NCBI GenBank assembly: GCA_027082955.1
Contig: JALWTA010000030.1
Span: 62,001 to 126,000, forward strand
DNA length: 64,000 nt
DNA from: Sulfurovum sp.
GTDB lineage: Bacteria; Campylobacterota; Campylobacteria; Campylobacterales; Sulfurovaceae
Reading direction: 5' to 3'
The notes under the pieces are model-generated. The model was not told the origin of the DNA. It did not search any database and was given only the letters and a program-made list of their open reading frames with translations. Shown piece by piece: positions 15,240 through 24,954 of the stretch. Made by a program: the position numbers and the translations under genes. Every line of letters starts with the position of its first letter. Positions within the stretch are counted from its first letter, which is position 1.

Positions 15240-16583
15240 ATGGCAAAAAGAGAGATCAAAAAGGCAGTTCTTGCGTACAGCGGCGGACTTGATACGAGTA
15301 TCATTCTCAAGTGGCTTCAGGATGAGTACAACTGTGAAGTGGTAACCTTCACTGCCGATCTGGGGCAGGGTGAAGAGGTGGAACCTGCACGTCAGAAGGC
15401 ACTTGATATGGGCATCAAGCCTGAAAATATCTTCATTCTTGACCTGCGTGAAGAGTTTGTTAAGGATTTTGTATTCCCAATGTTTAGAGCCAATGCGATC
15501 TATGAAGGGGAGTATCTGCTTGGTACCTCCATCGCACGTCCGCTTATTGCAAAAAAACAAGTTGAAATTGCACATGAGACCGGGGCAGATGCTGTCTCTC
15601 ACGGTGCGACAGGCAAAGGAAATGACCAGGTACGTTTCGAGCTTGGATACCTTGCACTCGATCCGGATATCGCGGTGATCGCACCGTGGAGAGAGTGGGA
15701 TCTCAACTCCCGTACAAAGCTTTTGGAGTATGCAAAAGCACATGGTATCGACATCGACGGCAAAGGGAAGCCTAAACCCTACTCGATGGATGCCAACCTG
15801 CTGCACATCTCTTACGAGGGTGAGTGGCTGGAGAACCCTTACAACGAACCTGAAGAGGATATGTGGCTCTGGTCTGTCTCTCCTGAGAAGGCACCGGACA
15901 AGGCAGAGTACATTACCATCACCTACAAGCACGGTGACCCCGTAGCGATCAACGGTGAGGAGATGACACCGGCGACGATCCTTGAGACACTCAACACCTA
16001 CGGTAAAAAACACGGTATCGGGCGTATTGATATCGTAGAGAACCGTATGGTAGGGATGAAAGCGCGCGGATGTTATGAGACACCGGGTGGGACGATCATG
16101 CTCAAGGCACACCGTGCTATTGAGTCGATCACGCTTGACCGTGAAGAGGCACATGCCAAAGATGAGATGATGCCAAAGTATGCCAAGCTTATCTATAATG
16201 GTCTGTGGTGGTCACCTGAGCGCAAGATGATGCAAGCAGCCATCGATGCGACACAAGAACAGGTCAACGGTGAAGTACGCCTCAAGCTCTATAAGGGCAA
16301 TGTGATCGTGGTGGGACGTAAGTCTGAGAACTCACTCTACTCCGAAGAGCATTCGACCTTTGAAGCGGATGATGTTTACAACCAGAAAGATGCAGAAGGG
16401 TTTATCCGCCTCAATGCGCTGCGTTTCATCATTGAGGGCAAGAAGCAGCCGGAGCGCATTAAGACGCTTGTAGGTGATTTTGAAGAGACGGAAGTGTGTC
16501 GCATTGAGACAGGGTCGATGACTATTTGTGAACGCATCAAACGTTTCTTCGGGTTTGGGAATACCAGTACACCAAAGAAATAG
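15240..16583 (+). CDS. argG: Argininosuccinate synthase with a C-terminal extension
   Basis: The enzyme joins citrulline and aspartate using ATP in arginine synthesis. The PP-loop AYSGGLDTS is at residues 11-19; [22 protein letters not shown], and YETPGGT are also intact. The core ends near GKKQ at about residue 403, the usual length, but 44 extra residues follow (with [20 protein letters not shown] and a basic tail), which I do not associate with the family. The frame ends at a TAG that is also the first arm of a hairpin. SD-like AGAAGG precedes the ATG. Confidence 0.95.
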   Translation: MAKREIKKAVLAYSGGLDTSIILKWLQDEYNCEVVTFTADLGQGEEVEPARQKALDMGIKPENIFILDLREEFVKDFVFPMFRANAIYEGEYLLGTSIARPLIAKKQVEIAHETGADAVSHGATGKGNDQVRFELGYLALDPDIAVIAPWREWDLNSRTKLLEYAKAHGIDIDGKGKPKPYSMDANLLHISYEGEWLENPYNEPEEDMWLWSVSPEKAPDKAEYITITYKHGDPVAINGEEMTPATILETLNTYGKKHGIGRIDIVENRMVGMKARGCYETPGGTIMLKAHRAIESITLDREEAHAKDEMMPKYAKLIYNGLWWSPERKMMQAAIDATQEQVNGEVRLKLYKGNVIVVGRKSENSLYSEEHSTFEADDVYNQKDAEGFIRLNALRFIIEGKKQPERIKTLVGDFEETEVCRIETGSMTICERIKRFFGFGNTSTPKK

Positions 16584-16605
16584 AGATTTTTCCTAAAAAT
16601 CTCTA
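16581..16605. terminator. 11-bp perfect hairpin at the argG stop
   Basis: TAGAGATTTTT, loop CCT, AAAAATCTCTA: a perfect inverted repeat whose first three bases are the argG stop codon. It lies between convergent genes. There is no T-run after the stem on either strand, so it is terminator-like rather than a classic intrinsic terminator; transcript-end protection is also possible. Confidence 0.5.
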
Positions 16606-16614
16606 AAATATGTG

Positions 16615-17130
16615 TCACTTCAAAAGGTGACGCATCTCCTCCAATACCCTTGACGGGGTAAACTTCAGAAAATTTTCTCTGTAAATAATGCTCGGAATAA
16701 ACTCTAAAAATACATAGGCAACCCAGAACATCGGGTAGAAGATGTAGTATTCGTACTTAAACGACTTGAAGGTGTAACGGGCTTCAAACCACTCTATGGC
16801 ACTTTTGAGGTGATGGTAAAAGAGCAGTATCTGCATGGCAAAGATGGAGCCCCATGTAATGTAGGTGAGCACCACAACCAGCACAGCCCCTTCTACACCA
16901 TAAATGCCCATGACTGCAGCAAGAAAGATGGCACCGTAGATTGCAAATGATCCAAAGCAGATGGTTGCGAAGATCACCAGTGCAGAGAAGACAAAGAGGA
17001 GGGCACCGCTGAGGTAAAAGAGTTCGAGAAAGCTCTTCTGCTCTTCGAAAGTGGGACTAAAATAGGCTCCGGTCAGGATGATCCCAAAGATAGCGATAAT
17101 GGTAAGCAGCAGATAACCGTACTCTTTCAT
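16615..17130 (-). CDS. Four-helix integral membrane protein, function unknown
   Basis: A 171-residue protein with about four or five hydrophobic helices (residues 5-22, 38-60, 64-88, 90-110, and a shorter one near 132-150) and a basic C-terminus ending RVLEEMRHLLK. CGGAGAAA precedes the ATG. It lies 24 bp downstream of the M3 peptidase gene and is probably co-transcribed with it. I do not recognise the family. Confidence 0.65.
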   Translation of the reverse strand: MKEYGYLLLTIIAIFGIILTGAYFSPTFEEQKSFLELFYLSGALLFVFSALVIFATICFGSFAIYGAIFLAAVMGIYGVEGAVLVVVLTYITWGSIFAMQILLFYHHLKSAIEWFEARYTFKSFKYEYYIFYPMFWVAYVFLEFIPSIIYRENFLKFTPSRVLEEMRHLLK

Positions 17131-17154
17131 ATATTTCTCCGTAAGGACAACATC

Positions 17155-19104
17155 CTACGCTATCTCATAGAGTTTGAGCAGACTTTCTACCTGTGGTTTG
17201 CGTCCAAGCCACTCTTGGTAGAGTGTACTCATCTCTTCAGCGCCACCGTTGGAGAGGATGTAGTGCTTATAGCCTTGGGCTTTTGCTTTGTCAAACCCTT
17301 CCTGCTCATCCAAACAGGCAAAAAAGGCATCGGCACTGAGTACCTCTGCCCATTTGTAGCTGTAGTATCCTGCCGCATAGCCACCGGCAAAGATGTGGGC
17401 AAAGCCATGCTGGAAACGGTTGTAGTTTGGCGGCTTGAGCAGGGCGGTTTTCTCTCTGATGCTGTCAAGCAGCTGCTGGACTTCGTCGCCCTGATAAAGC
17501 TTTTGATGCAGCATAAAATCAAAGAGGGAAAACTCAACCTGACGGAGAATGCCAAGGGCTGCCTGGAAGTTCTTTGTCGCTTTGATCTTCTCCATCAGTG
17601 TCTCTGGGATAGGTTCACCGCTCTCATAGTGAAAGCCAAAGCGTTTGAGGATTGCCGCTTCATAGGCAAAGTTTTCCAAAAACTGTGAAGGGAACTCTAC
17701 CACATCCCACGCCACACCGTTGATGCCTGAGATGGAACGCTCTTTGCATTTGCCAAAAAGGTGGTGGATGGCATGTCCCATCTCATGAAAGAGCGTGACC
17801 ACATCATCATGGCGAAGCAGTGAGGGAGTATGCTCGGTAGCCGGAGCGAAGTTGCACACCACAAATGCAGAGGCAAGGTGTGTTTTGCCTTTGGTATCGA
17901 CAAAATGTGTCTCCCAGTCATGCATCCACGCACCGCCGCGTTTTTCTTTGCGTGCTTCAAGGTCAAAGTAGATACGTCCGCTAAGTTTGCCCTCTTCGTA
18001 TATGTCATAGGCTTTGACACAGGCATGCCAGACGGGTACGTCTGCCTCTTGAAAGTTTACGCCAAAGAGTTCGGAGACGATCTCAAGCAGACCATTTAAA
18101 ACACGTTCCTGTTCAAAGTAAGGTTTGGTCATCGTATCGTCAAAGTTAAAGCGTGCTTTTTTGAGTTTTTCGCTGTAGTATGCCACGTCATGGCTTTGTA
18201 GGTCTTCTATGCCGTCTGTTTCTTTGGCAAAGGCTCTTAGCGCTTCAAGCTCCTCTTTCGCCTGTGGCAGCGCGGCATCGGCAAGGGTGTTGAGAAATGA
18301 GAGTACCTCCTCCTGTGAAGAGGCATCACGTGTCTGCAAAGCATATTGGGCATAATTTTCAAAGCCGAGCAGTTTGGCTTTCTCCTGTTTAAGTGCAAGG
18401 ATACGGTCGATTACCTCTGCATTTTGCGGTGCGCGTGTACTGTAGGCTTTGGAGAGCTCCTGTCGGTATGAGCGGTTGGGACCATAGGTCATATAGGCAA
18501 GATAGCTTGGCATCTGAAGGGTAAAACGGTAGACACGCTTACCGTCTATTTCTGTTTTTGCCGCTTCAATGTCAGATGCAGGCATACCCTCCACATCTTT
18601 TGCCTCTTCGATGATCAGCTCATAGGCATTTGTAGCATCGAGCAGGTTTTGTGAAAAGCTGTTGGAGAGGTTGGAGAGTTCAAGATTGATCTCCTCAAGC
18701 CGCTTCTTTTTGCTCTCTTCCAGGTCGATACCGGAGAGTTTAAAATTACGGATATCATTTTCAAGCACTTTTTGCTGCTCTTGCTCTTCAGCGTTGAGAG
18801 AAGCGATCTTTTGATACAGCGGGACATTTTGCGCCATCTCCGAGCCAAATTTGCTCAGCATCGGTAAAGATACCTCATACGCCTTTTGTGTCTCTTCGGA
18901 GTTCATCACCGAGTTGAGGTGTGAGAGGGGTGTAAAGAAGAGATCGAGCTCCTCATCGAGGTCTTGCAGCGGTTTGAGTACATCAGCATAGGTTGCCGGT
19001 GCATGTTGTGTGATCTCGTCGATCTTTTGCCGCTGTTGGTTCAGCAGTGCCTCAAGTTGTGAAGGAAAATCGTCTAAGTTGTCTATTTGAAAGGTTTGAA
19101 ACAT
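17155..19104 (-). CDS. M3-family oligopeptidase (PrlC/OpdA-like)
   Basis: A zinc metallopeptidase of 649 residues. The HExxH motif appears as FHEMGHAIHHLFG, with the third ligand in the SQFLENFAYE helix about 25 residues on, and the C-terminal HGFAHIFAGGYAAGYYSYKWAEVLSADAF region seen here as FAHIFAGGYAAGYYSYKW forms the substrate cleft. Cytoplasmic M3 peptidases of this type degrade short peptides and released signal peptides. The frame is open further upstream, but MFQTFQIDNLDDF at 19104 matches the family N-terminus. It diverges from rplI. Confidence 0.9.
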   Translation of the reverse strand: MFQTFQIDNLDDFPSQLEALLNQQRQKIDEITQHAPATYADVLKPLQDLDEELDLFFTPLSHLNSVMNSEETQKAYEVSLPMLSKFGSEMAQNVPLYQKIASLNAEEQEQQKVLENDIRNFKLSGIDLEESKKKRLEEINLELSNLSNSFSQNLLDATNAYELIIEEAKDVEGMPASDIEAAKTEIDGKRVYRFTLQMPSYLAYMTYGPNRSYRQELSKAYSTRAPQNAEVIDRILALKQEKAKLLGFENYAQYALQTRDASSQEEVLSFLNTLADAALPQAKEELEALRAFAKETDGIEDLQSHDVAYYSEKLKKARFNFDDTMTKPYFEQERVLNGLLEIVSELFGVNFQEADVPVWHACVKAYDIYEEGKLSGRIYFDLEARKEKRGGAWMHDWETHFVDTKGKTHLASAFVVCNFAPATEHTPSLLRHDDVVTLFHEMGHAIHHLFGKCKERSISGINGVAWDVVEFPSQFLENFAYEAAILKRFGFHYESGEPIPETLMEKIKATKNFQAALGILRQVEFSLFDFMLHQKLYQGDEVQQLLDSIREKTALLKPPNYNRFQHGFAHIFAGGYAAGYYSYKWAEVLSADAFFACLDEQEGFDKAKAQGYKHYILSNGGAEEMSTLYQEWLGRKPQVESLLKLYEIA

Positions 19105-19216
19105 CGTTATTTGTATCCATTTATGATATTGATTTGTGATTGTAGCACAGAGGCTGTTAAGAGTATTAACAAACTTTCGATAAAATAGGGATAATTTATA
19201 TCCAAGGATAGCAACA

Positions 19217-19660
19217 ATGAAGGTTTTATTGGTCAAAGATGTCAAATCTCTCGGAAAAGCCGGAGAGATCAAAGAGGTCAAAGACGGTTACGGACAGAAC
19301 TTCCTGATCAACAAAGGGCTTGCAAAACTGGCAACCCCTGAAGTAGTAGCCAACTGGAAAGCGGAACAGGAGCAAAAAGAGGCAGAGCTCAAAGCGGAGC
19401 TGGAGCGTCTTGAAAATGAGAAAAAAGCACTTGAAGCGGCAACCATTCGCATAGAGAAGCAGGCAGCCCCTGTGGGCATCAAAGGTTCTGTAGGGAACGC
19501 CGATATTGCCAAGGCAATTGAAGCGCAGTTGGGCATTGAGATCGACAAAAAACATATCAATCTCAAAAAAGCGATCAAGTCAACCGGTATCCACGAGATC
19601 GATGCCAAGCTTGGTCACGGTATTCATGCAGCACTGAAAGTAGAAGTGGTTGGTGTCTGA
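19217..19660 (+). CDS. rplI: 50S ribosomal protein L9
   Basis: The 147-residue protein shows the L9 signature [21 protein letters not shown] followed by [13 protein letters not shown], a long central helix (residues 45-80, rich in Glu and Lys) and the C-terminal RNA-binding domain. It binds 23S rRNA near the L1 stalk and limits frameshifting. Its stop overlaps the hslV start (TGATG), so a ribosomal gene leads the hslVU-era operon. Confidence 0.97.
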   Translation: MKVLLVKDVKSLGKAGEIKEVKDGYGQNFLINKGLAKLATPEVVANWKAEQEQKEAELKAELERLENEKKALEAATIRIEKQAAPVGIKGSVGNADIAKAIEAQLGIEIDKKHINLKKAIKSTGIHEIDAKLGHGIHAALKVEVVGV

Positions 19661-20190
19661 TGTTTGAAGCGACCACGATACTTGGCTACAAAAGTGACGG
19701 CAAAGCGGTCATTGGCGGTGACGGACAGGTAACCTTTGGCGATACGGTACTCAAAAGCAATGCAACCAAGATACGCACGCTCTATAACGGAGAGATCCTT
19801 GGCGGCTTTGCCGGTTCGACAGCGGATGCGTTCAACCTCTTTGATATGTTCGAGGGGTTTTTGAATGAGAAGAAGGGTGACCTTTTCAAGTCGGTGATCG
19901 CTTTCTCCAAAGCGTGGCGCAAGGACAAGCATCTGCGTCAGCTTGAGGCGATGATGATCGTGCTCAACCGTGAGCACATTTTTATCCTCTCGGGTACGGG
20001 TGATGTAGTTGAGCCCCAAGATGGCAAGATCGCCGCGATTGGCAGTGGAGGAAACTACGCCATCTCTGCGGCACGGGCGTTGGACAAACATGCCGACCTT
20101 GAGCCGAGGAAGCTGGTGGAGGAGTCTTTGCAGATTGCAGGGGAGCTTTGTATTTATACCAATACGAATATCAAGATTTTGGAATTGTAG
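19660..20190 (+). CDS. hslV: ATP-dependent protease proteolytic subunit HslV
   Basis: The 176-residue proteasome-like subunit begins [20 protein letters not shown]; removal of the first residues exposes the catalytic Thr. GDGQVT and the [11 protein letters not shown] helix are also typical. Two hexamers of HslV are capped by HslU hexamers in the cytoplasm. Start is fixed by the TGATG overlap with rplI. Confidence 0.96.
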   Translation: MFEATTILGYKSDGKAVIGGDGQVTFGDTVLKSNATKIRTLYNGEILGGFAGSTADAFNLFDMFEGFLNEKKGDLFKSVIAFSKAWRKDKHLRQLEAMMIVLNREHIFILSGTGDVVEPQDGKIAAIGSGGNYAISAARALDKHADLEPRKLVEESLQIAGELCIYTNTNIKILEL

Positions 20191-20211
20191 GTTTGTATTG
20201 ATGGTTGTTCA

Positions 20212-20249
20212 TTTCTTTTTTCTTTGTAGCAGTACAAAGAAAAAAGAAA
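20212..20249. repeat. 17-bp perfect inverted repeat between hslV and hslU
   Basis: Arms at 20212-20228 and 20233-20249 are perfectly complementary (pyrimidine-rich TTTCTTTTTTCTTTGTA and its complement) around the four-base loop GCAG. No T-run follows on either strand. Lying inside an operon it may tune the amount of hslU relative to hslV, or be another dispersed hairpin. Confidence 0.65.
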
Positions 20250-20348
20250 AACTGAAGGGCTGACGCGTTGTCAATTATCTACCTCTGCTAAATAGTGGGA
20301 AGGACAACAGAAAAGCCTTGTGAAAATAGAGAATTAATAGGAGATAGT

Positions 20349-21677
20349 TTGGATAACTTGACACCAAAAGAGATTGTGGCACATCTTGACAGGTATGTGA
20401 TTGGGCAGGATGATGCCAAGAGGACGATTGCTGTGGCACTGCGTAACCGTTACAGACGGATGCAGCTAAGCGAAGAGATGCAGCAGGATGTGACCCCAAA
20501 AAATATCTTGATGATCGGAAGTACCGGGGTAGGAAAGACCGAGATCGCAAGACGTTTGGCAAAGATGATGCGGCTTCCCTTTATCAAGGTAGAGGCGAGC
20601 AAATATACCGAAGTAGGGTTTGTCGGGCGTGATGTAGAGTCGATGATCCGTGATCTGGCGACAACTGCGCTTTCTCTTGTCAGAGAAGAGGAGAATGAGA
20701 AGAACAAAGAGAAGATCGCCAATTATATTGAGAACAAAATCATCGAAAAGCTGTTGCCGCCGCTGCCGGCAGGGGCGAGTGAGCAGAAGCAGGCGGAGTA
20801 TGATGCTTCGTTTGCACGTATGCAGGAGAAGTTTGCACGCGGTGAACTTGACCATTTGATGATCAAAGTGCATATGCCCGCACATACCGATCTGCCCGAA
20901 GACGGTCTGCCGCCTCAAATGATACAGGTGCAGGAGAGCATCGTCAAGGTGCTTGGCGGTTATGGCAAGAAGGGACCCGAAAAAGAGGTCACGGTTGCCG
21001 AAGCGAAAAAGATCCTCGAACAGGAAGCCAGTCAGGAGCTTCTCGATGAAGAGAAGCTCAAAGCATTGGCAAAAGAGAAAGTAGAAAAGGGCGGTATTGT
21101 TTTTCTCGATGAGGTGGACAAGATCGCAGTCTCTGCCAATTCTCAAAGCAGACAGGACCCAAGCAAAGAGGGGGTACAGCGTGACCTGCTGCCTATCGTT
21201 GAAGGGTCTGCTGTGAGTACGAAACTGGGGATGGTCAACACGGACCATATTCTCTTTATCGCCGCCGGGGCATTCCATCTGAGCAAACCGAGTGACCTGA
21301 TCCCAGAACTGCAGGGGCGTTTCCCGCTGCGTGTGGAGCTTGAGAGCCTCAATGAAGAGACGCTTTATCGCATTTTGACAGAGCCTAAAAATTCGCTGAT
21401 CAAACAGTATCAGGCACTGCTGAAGGTAGAAGATGTTGAATTGGTGTTTGAAGAGGAGGCACTGCGTGCCATTGCCCACTACTCACTGTTGGCAAATGAA
21501 AAAACGGAAGATATAGGAGCGAGACGTCTGCATACTGTCATGGAGAAGATCGTTGAAGAGATCAGTTTTGATGCCGATATGCATGCAGGTGAGACGATCA
21601 CGATCACCAAAGCGCTGGTAGATGAGAAGATCGGCAATGTGGTTGAAGATGAAGATATGACCCGCTATATATTATAG
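20349..21677 (+). CDS. hslU: ATP-dependent protease ATPase subunit HslU
   Basis: An AAA+ unfoldase of 442 residues with LDRYVIGQDDAKRTIAVALRNRYRR at the N-terminus (seen as RYVIGQDDAKRTIAVALRN), Walker A GSTGVGKTEIA, the Walker B segment IVFLDEVDKIA, and the C-terminal HslV-docking tail ending MTRYIL. I place the start at the TTG 20349 because AGGAGA lies 5 bp upstream and MDNLTPKEIV is the family N-terminus; the longer frame from 20295 has no such site. Confidence 0.96.
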   Translation: MDNLTPKEIVAHLDRYVIGQDDAKRTIAVALRNRYRRMQLSEEMQQDVTPKNILMIGSTGVGKTEIARRLAKMMRLPFIKVEASKYTEVGFVGRDVESMIRDLATTALSLVREEENEKNKEKIANYIENKIIEKLLPPLPAGASEQKQAEYDASFARMQEKFARGELDHLMIKVHMPAHTDLPEDGLPPQMIQVQESIVKVLGGYGKKGPEKEVTVAEAKKILEQEASQELLDEEKLKALAKEKVEKGGIVFLDEVDKIAVSANSQSRQDPSKEGVQRDLLPIVEGSAVSTKLGMVNTDHILFIAAGAFHLSKPSDLIPELQGRFPLRVELESLNEETLYRILTEPKNSLIKQYQALLKVEDVELVFEEEALRAIAHYSLLANEKTEDIGARRLHTVMEKIVEEISFDADMHAGETITITKALVDEKIGNVVEDEDMTRYIL

Positions 21678-21710
21678 TGATAGTGACAGAATATAAAGTA
21701 ATGGAGCAGC

Positions 21711-22613
21711 ATGTTTAACGAAGGAAAAGAGAATACCAAAGCGGGGTTTGTCGCAGTTGTAGGGCGTCCCAATGCGGGCAAGAGTACGATGTTGAACCAT
21801 CTAGTGGGTGAGAAGCTGGCGATGGTATCGAAAAAAGCACAGGCGACGCGTAAGCGGATGAATATCATTGTCATGCACAAAAACGCACAGATCATCTTTG
21901 TCGATACTCCAGGTATCCATGAAAAAGAGCGTTTGCTAAACCAGTTCATGCTCGATGAAGCACTCAAGGCAATGGGTGACAGTGACCTGATTCTGTTTTT
22001 AGCACCCGTAACGGATAAGATCAAAGAGTATGAGAAGTTTCTCTCCCTGACAGAAGCCAAAGGGGTGAAGCATATTATCGTACTGACTAAGATCGACCAT
22101 GCCAAACAGGGGGATATTCTTAAAAAACTGGGAGAGTACCAAAAGTATCAGGATCGTTTCGAAGCGATCATCCCTTTCTCTGTCAATAAAAAAGTAGGCA
22201 AGGATCAGCTGCTTGATGAAATTGCCAAACACCTGCCTGACTCCCCATGGCTTTTTGACCCGGAAATTCTGACTACAGACAATATACGTGATATCTACAA
22301 AGAGCTGATCCGGGAATCGATCTTTGAAAATATGAGTGATGAGATACCGTATGAGAGTGATGTACTGATAGAGAAGATCTATGAAGAGGATCATATCGAC
22401 AGAGTCTATGCGACGATCGTGGTGGAGAAAGAGACACAAAAAGGGATGATTGTCGGACAAAAAGGAACAGGGATCAAACGGATAGGCAAAAGTGCACGTG
22501 AACTCATGGAGAAATTTGCCGGCAAAAAGATCTTCCTTGATCTACATGTTTCGGTAAAAAAAGGATGGAGCAAGAACAGAGAGAGTTTGGAAGAGTTTGG
22601 GTATATTCTATAA
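21711..22613 (+). CDS. era: GTPase Era
   Basis: The 300-residue protein has a Ras-like GTPase domain (G1 GRPNAGKST, G3 DTPG, G4 LTKID) followed by a KH domain with GMIVGQKGTGIKRIG. Era binds the 3' end of 16S rRNA and helps assemble the 30S subunit. It starts 33 bp after hslU, so it is likely the last gene of the rplI-hslV-hslU-era operon. Confidence 0.96.
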   Translation: MFNEGKENTKAGFVAVVGRPNAGKSTMLNHLVGEKLAMVSKKAQATRKRMNIIVMHKNAQIIFVDTPGIHEKERLLNQFMLDEALKAMGDSDLILFLAPVTDKIKEYEKFLSLTEAKGVKHIIVLTKIDHAKQGDILKKLGEYQKYQDRFEAIIPFSVNKKVGKDQLLDEIAKHLPDSPWLFDPEILTTDNIRDIYKELIRESIFENMSDEIPYESDVLIEKIYEEDHIDRVYATIVVEKETQKGMIVGQKGTGIKRIGKSARELMEKFAGKKIFLDLHVSVKKGWSKNRESLEEFGYIL

Positions 22614-22727
22614 AGATTAGAGCAGTAGCTGTTTCTCTACAAAATATTACAATATTTGACAATTAAAAAAAATTATATTTTTACTCTTTTTTTTACTTTT
22701 GTAAGATATTCTTAATATTATAACATA

Positions 22728-22733
22728 TATAAT
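22728..22733 (+). promoter_or_regulatory. Predicted -10 box of the MSHA-type operon
   Basis: TATAAT at 22728-22733, preceded by a long T-rich tract (22660-22700) of the kind that replaces the -35 box in Campylobacterota promoters. AAGGAAG and the ATG at 22760 follow. Confidence 0.55.
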
Positions 22734-22759
22734 AGGTCAACAAACAAGGAAGTTTAGAC

Positions 22760-24301
22760 ATGTTTTCGAAAAAGAATGGATCACAAGGCTCACAGTCGGC
22801 CATAAAAAATATCGTTACGTTGAATGCCTATACTGGGAAGAACTATATCTTTAAAGGTGATAAGTTCCAACCGTTGAGTAAACTGACTTACAACACTGCA
22901 AACTTTATCACATCCTATCTAAGCAACAAAGATTTCATAACCACGACGACCAATATCAGCAGAAGTATACCTGAAGAAGACCTCTCTGATATTTTAGAGA
23001 TCAAGGCATATGAAGAACTTGGTCTTGATCAGGCAAGCAGTTATGTTATCTCCTCTGTTGAAGCTGAAAGCAGCGGAGAGGATAGGGAGTTTCACCTTTT
23101 TGTCGCTGAGTCAGAAACGCTCAATCAATTGTACCTTCCTATTAAAGAAGAGACAAAGTATCTGGACCTGGTTGTTCCTGCACCACTACTTTTTAAAGCA
23201 CTCTACCATAAAGAGATATTGAGTGATACGGGTACTCATTGTTTCGTCTATTTCACGCGTTATGATGCTTTTGTGACTTTCTATCGTAATGGAGAATATC
23301 TCTACTCTAAATCGATTGATTTTTCTTTGGAACAGATTTATGAAAAATTCTGTGAGATTGAAGGCGAACAGGTAGATCGTAAAGAATTCTATACGACGCT
23401 GGAAACCGAAGGACTGAAAGCAACAGACAATAAGTATCAGCAGAACTTCATGAAGATTTTTGGTGAAGTCTTTATCACCATTAATGATATTATCATTTAC
23501 ACCAAAAGAGCATTCCAGCTCGATACGATAGATCATATGTATATCGGGAGCGTGCAGGGACCTATTGTAGGATTGGATGAATACAGCAATAACTACTTGG
23601 GACTGCCATCAGCTGATTTTAACTTTGACTATAATATTGACAGTGATGAATGGTATACGGATCAGCTTCAATACCTGATGCTGCTTACTTCTATGGAATA
23701 TATGGAAGGTGAAAGCGATGTTTTGAACCTGACAATGTTCCCGCGTCCGCCATCTTTTGTAAACAGAGCAAGTGGACAGTTTATTATTGCAACATTTGCT
23801 GCCATATCCATAGGACTTGCATATCCTCTTTACCATCTTGTTAGCTCTTATGCCAATGAGGCGAAAATATTTGCATTGACAAAACAGAATAATGCATTAA
23901 GTTCAGAAGTCGGCAAGTATAAAAAAATACTTGGAGAGAAGAAGAAACAAATCAGTACACTTGATAAAGAACTTGCGCAACTTGCAAAACTTTATGGCGG
24001 AAAAACAAAAACACTTTCATCCATTTATAAAGAAAAGGTAGATTATCGTCTTAAGTCAGGAATTTTTTATACGATCGCAGAAGAGTTGAACAAGTTTGAT
24101 GTTCATGTAGATAAGCTGTACACTAAAGAAAATACTGTGTGGATGTCACTGGTCAGCTCAGATGACCGGAAATTGACAGAACTAATCAAGTATATATCGA
24201 GTACGCATGGTGGTGAGATTAAAGAGATTGATATCAAAATGATCAAAAAAGACTCTGACAGTGACCACTACAGAGGATTGTTAAAGGTTGAATTACGATG
24301 A
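22760..24301 (+). CDS. MshI-like fused PilM/PilN-type pilus assembly protein
   Basis: The 513-residue protein combines an N-terminal cytoplasmic part of about 335 residues in the position of PilM or the GspL actin-like domain, one transmembrane helix at about 340-362, a coiled coil at about 365-412 and a periplasmic PilN-like ferredoxin domain. It is therefore the inner-membrane linker between the cytoplasmic ATPase and the periplasmic PilO and PilP-like proteins. Sequence similarity to MshI is weak by eye; the assignment comes mostly from architecture and position at the head of an msh-ordered operon. AAGGAAG precedes the ATG. Confidence 0.75.
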   Translation: MFSKKNGSQGSQSAIKNIVTLNAYTGKNYIFKGDKFQPLSKLTYNTANFITSYLSNKDFITTTTNISRSIPEEDLSDILEIKAYEELGLDQASSYVISSVEAESSGEDREFHLFVAESETLNQLYLPIKEETKYLDLVVPAPLLFKALYHKEILSDTGTHCFVYFTRYDAFVTFYRNGEYLYSKSIDFSLEQIYEKFCEIEGEQVDRKEFYTTLETEGLKATDNKYQQNFMKIFGEVFITINDIIIYTKRAFQLDTIDHMYIGSVQGPIVGLDEYSNNYLGLPSADFNFDYNIDSDEWYTDQLQYLMLLTSMEYMEGESDVLNLTMFPRPPSFVNRASGQFIIATFAAISIGLAYPLYHLVSSYANEAKIFALTKQNNALSSEVGKYKKILGEKKKQISTLDKELAQLAKLYGGKTKTLSSIYKEKVDYRLKSGIFYTIAEELNKFDVHVDKLYTKENTVWMSLVSSDDRKLTELIKYISSTHGGEIKEIDIKMIKKDSDSDHYRGLLKVELR

Positions 24302-24954
24302 TGAAATTTGTTGAAGAAAAACTGGAAGTACTTGATGATTATTTCGCTCCGAAAAAAGAGAGTGAAAAATGGCTGATCATTTTGGGTATTGCTGGAGTTA
24401 TTACTTATATGGCATATGCTTATCTGCTCCCATATACAGAGCAGATGCATAAAAAAAGTGATATAGAAAAGCATGCAATAGAAAAGAAGATTAAGGATAA
24501 TACAATTTATCTTAACAGTATCACCGTTAATGGCGACAGAGACTTCTATGTAAAAAAGTATACACAGGATATTGAAAGGAAACAGCAGCAGGTCAAGAAG
24601 ATGCATCATAAGATTGCCTTTATTGATGAGAACCTTAATAAACTTTCCGATATGCTTTTTAACCAAAAAAACTGGTCGATCTTTTTAAATTCACTGACTG
24701 ACAAAGCAGAAGTACAAAATGTCGATCTGCAGTATATACGCAATACATATACAAACAGTCAGGGCAGTTTCGGACATGTTTTGGAAGTAGGGATTGGCTG
24801 TAAAGGAGACTATAAGAATATTGTAAAATTCATGAATGAATTGGAACAGAATGTTCTTGTTACAGATATCTATGGATCGCAAATGCATATGGATGAAAAT
24901 TCATCCAAAATCGTTGCAGATATCAATATCTCAGTATGGGGGATCAACCGATAA
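24298..24954 (+). CDS. MshJ/PilO-like inner-membrane assembly protein
   Basis: The 218-residue product has a short cytoplasmic N-terminus, a transmembrane helix at about 25-43 (WLIILGIAGVITYMAYAYLL), a coiled coil to about residue 120 and a C-terminal ferredoxin-like domain (NLQYIR... ending VVADINISVWGIN). This is the PilO/GspM/MshJ layout; the protein pairs with the PilN-like domain upstream. It overlaps the previous gene by 4 bp and the next by 1 bp. Confidence 0.78.
   Translation: MMKFVEEKLEVLDDYFAPKKESEKWLIILGIAGVITYMAYAYLLPYTEQMHKKSDIEKHAIEKKIKDNTIYLNSITVNGDRDFYVKKYTQDIERKQQQVKKMHHKIAFIDENLNKLSDMLFNQKNWSIFLNSLTDKAEVQNVDLQYIRNTYTNSQGSFGHVLEVGIGCKGDYKNIVKFMNELEQNVLVTDIYGSQMHMDENSSKIVADINISVWGINR

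Noticed and set aside
15225-16154. 309-codon minus-strand frame opposite argG
   Set aside because: Antisense shadow of a highly conserved gene; no recognisable domain or ribosome-binding site.
20466-21479. 337-codon open frame on the minus strand within hslU
   Set aside because: It lies entirely antisense to the clear HslU coding sequence, has no family signature and a low-complexity His/Leu-rich composition typical of shadow frames.
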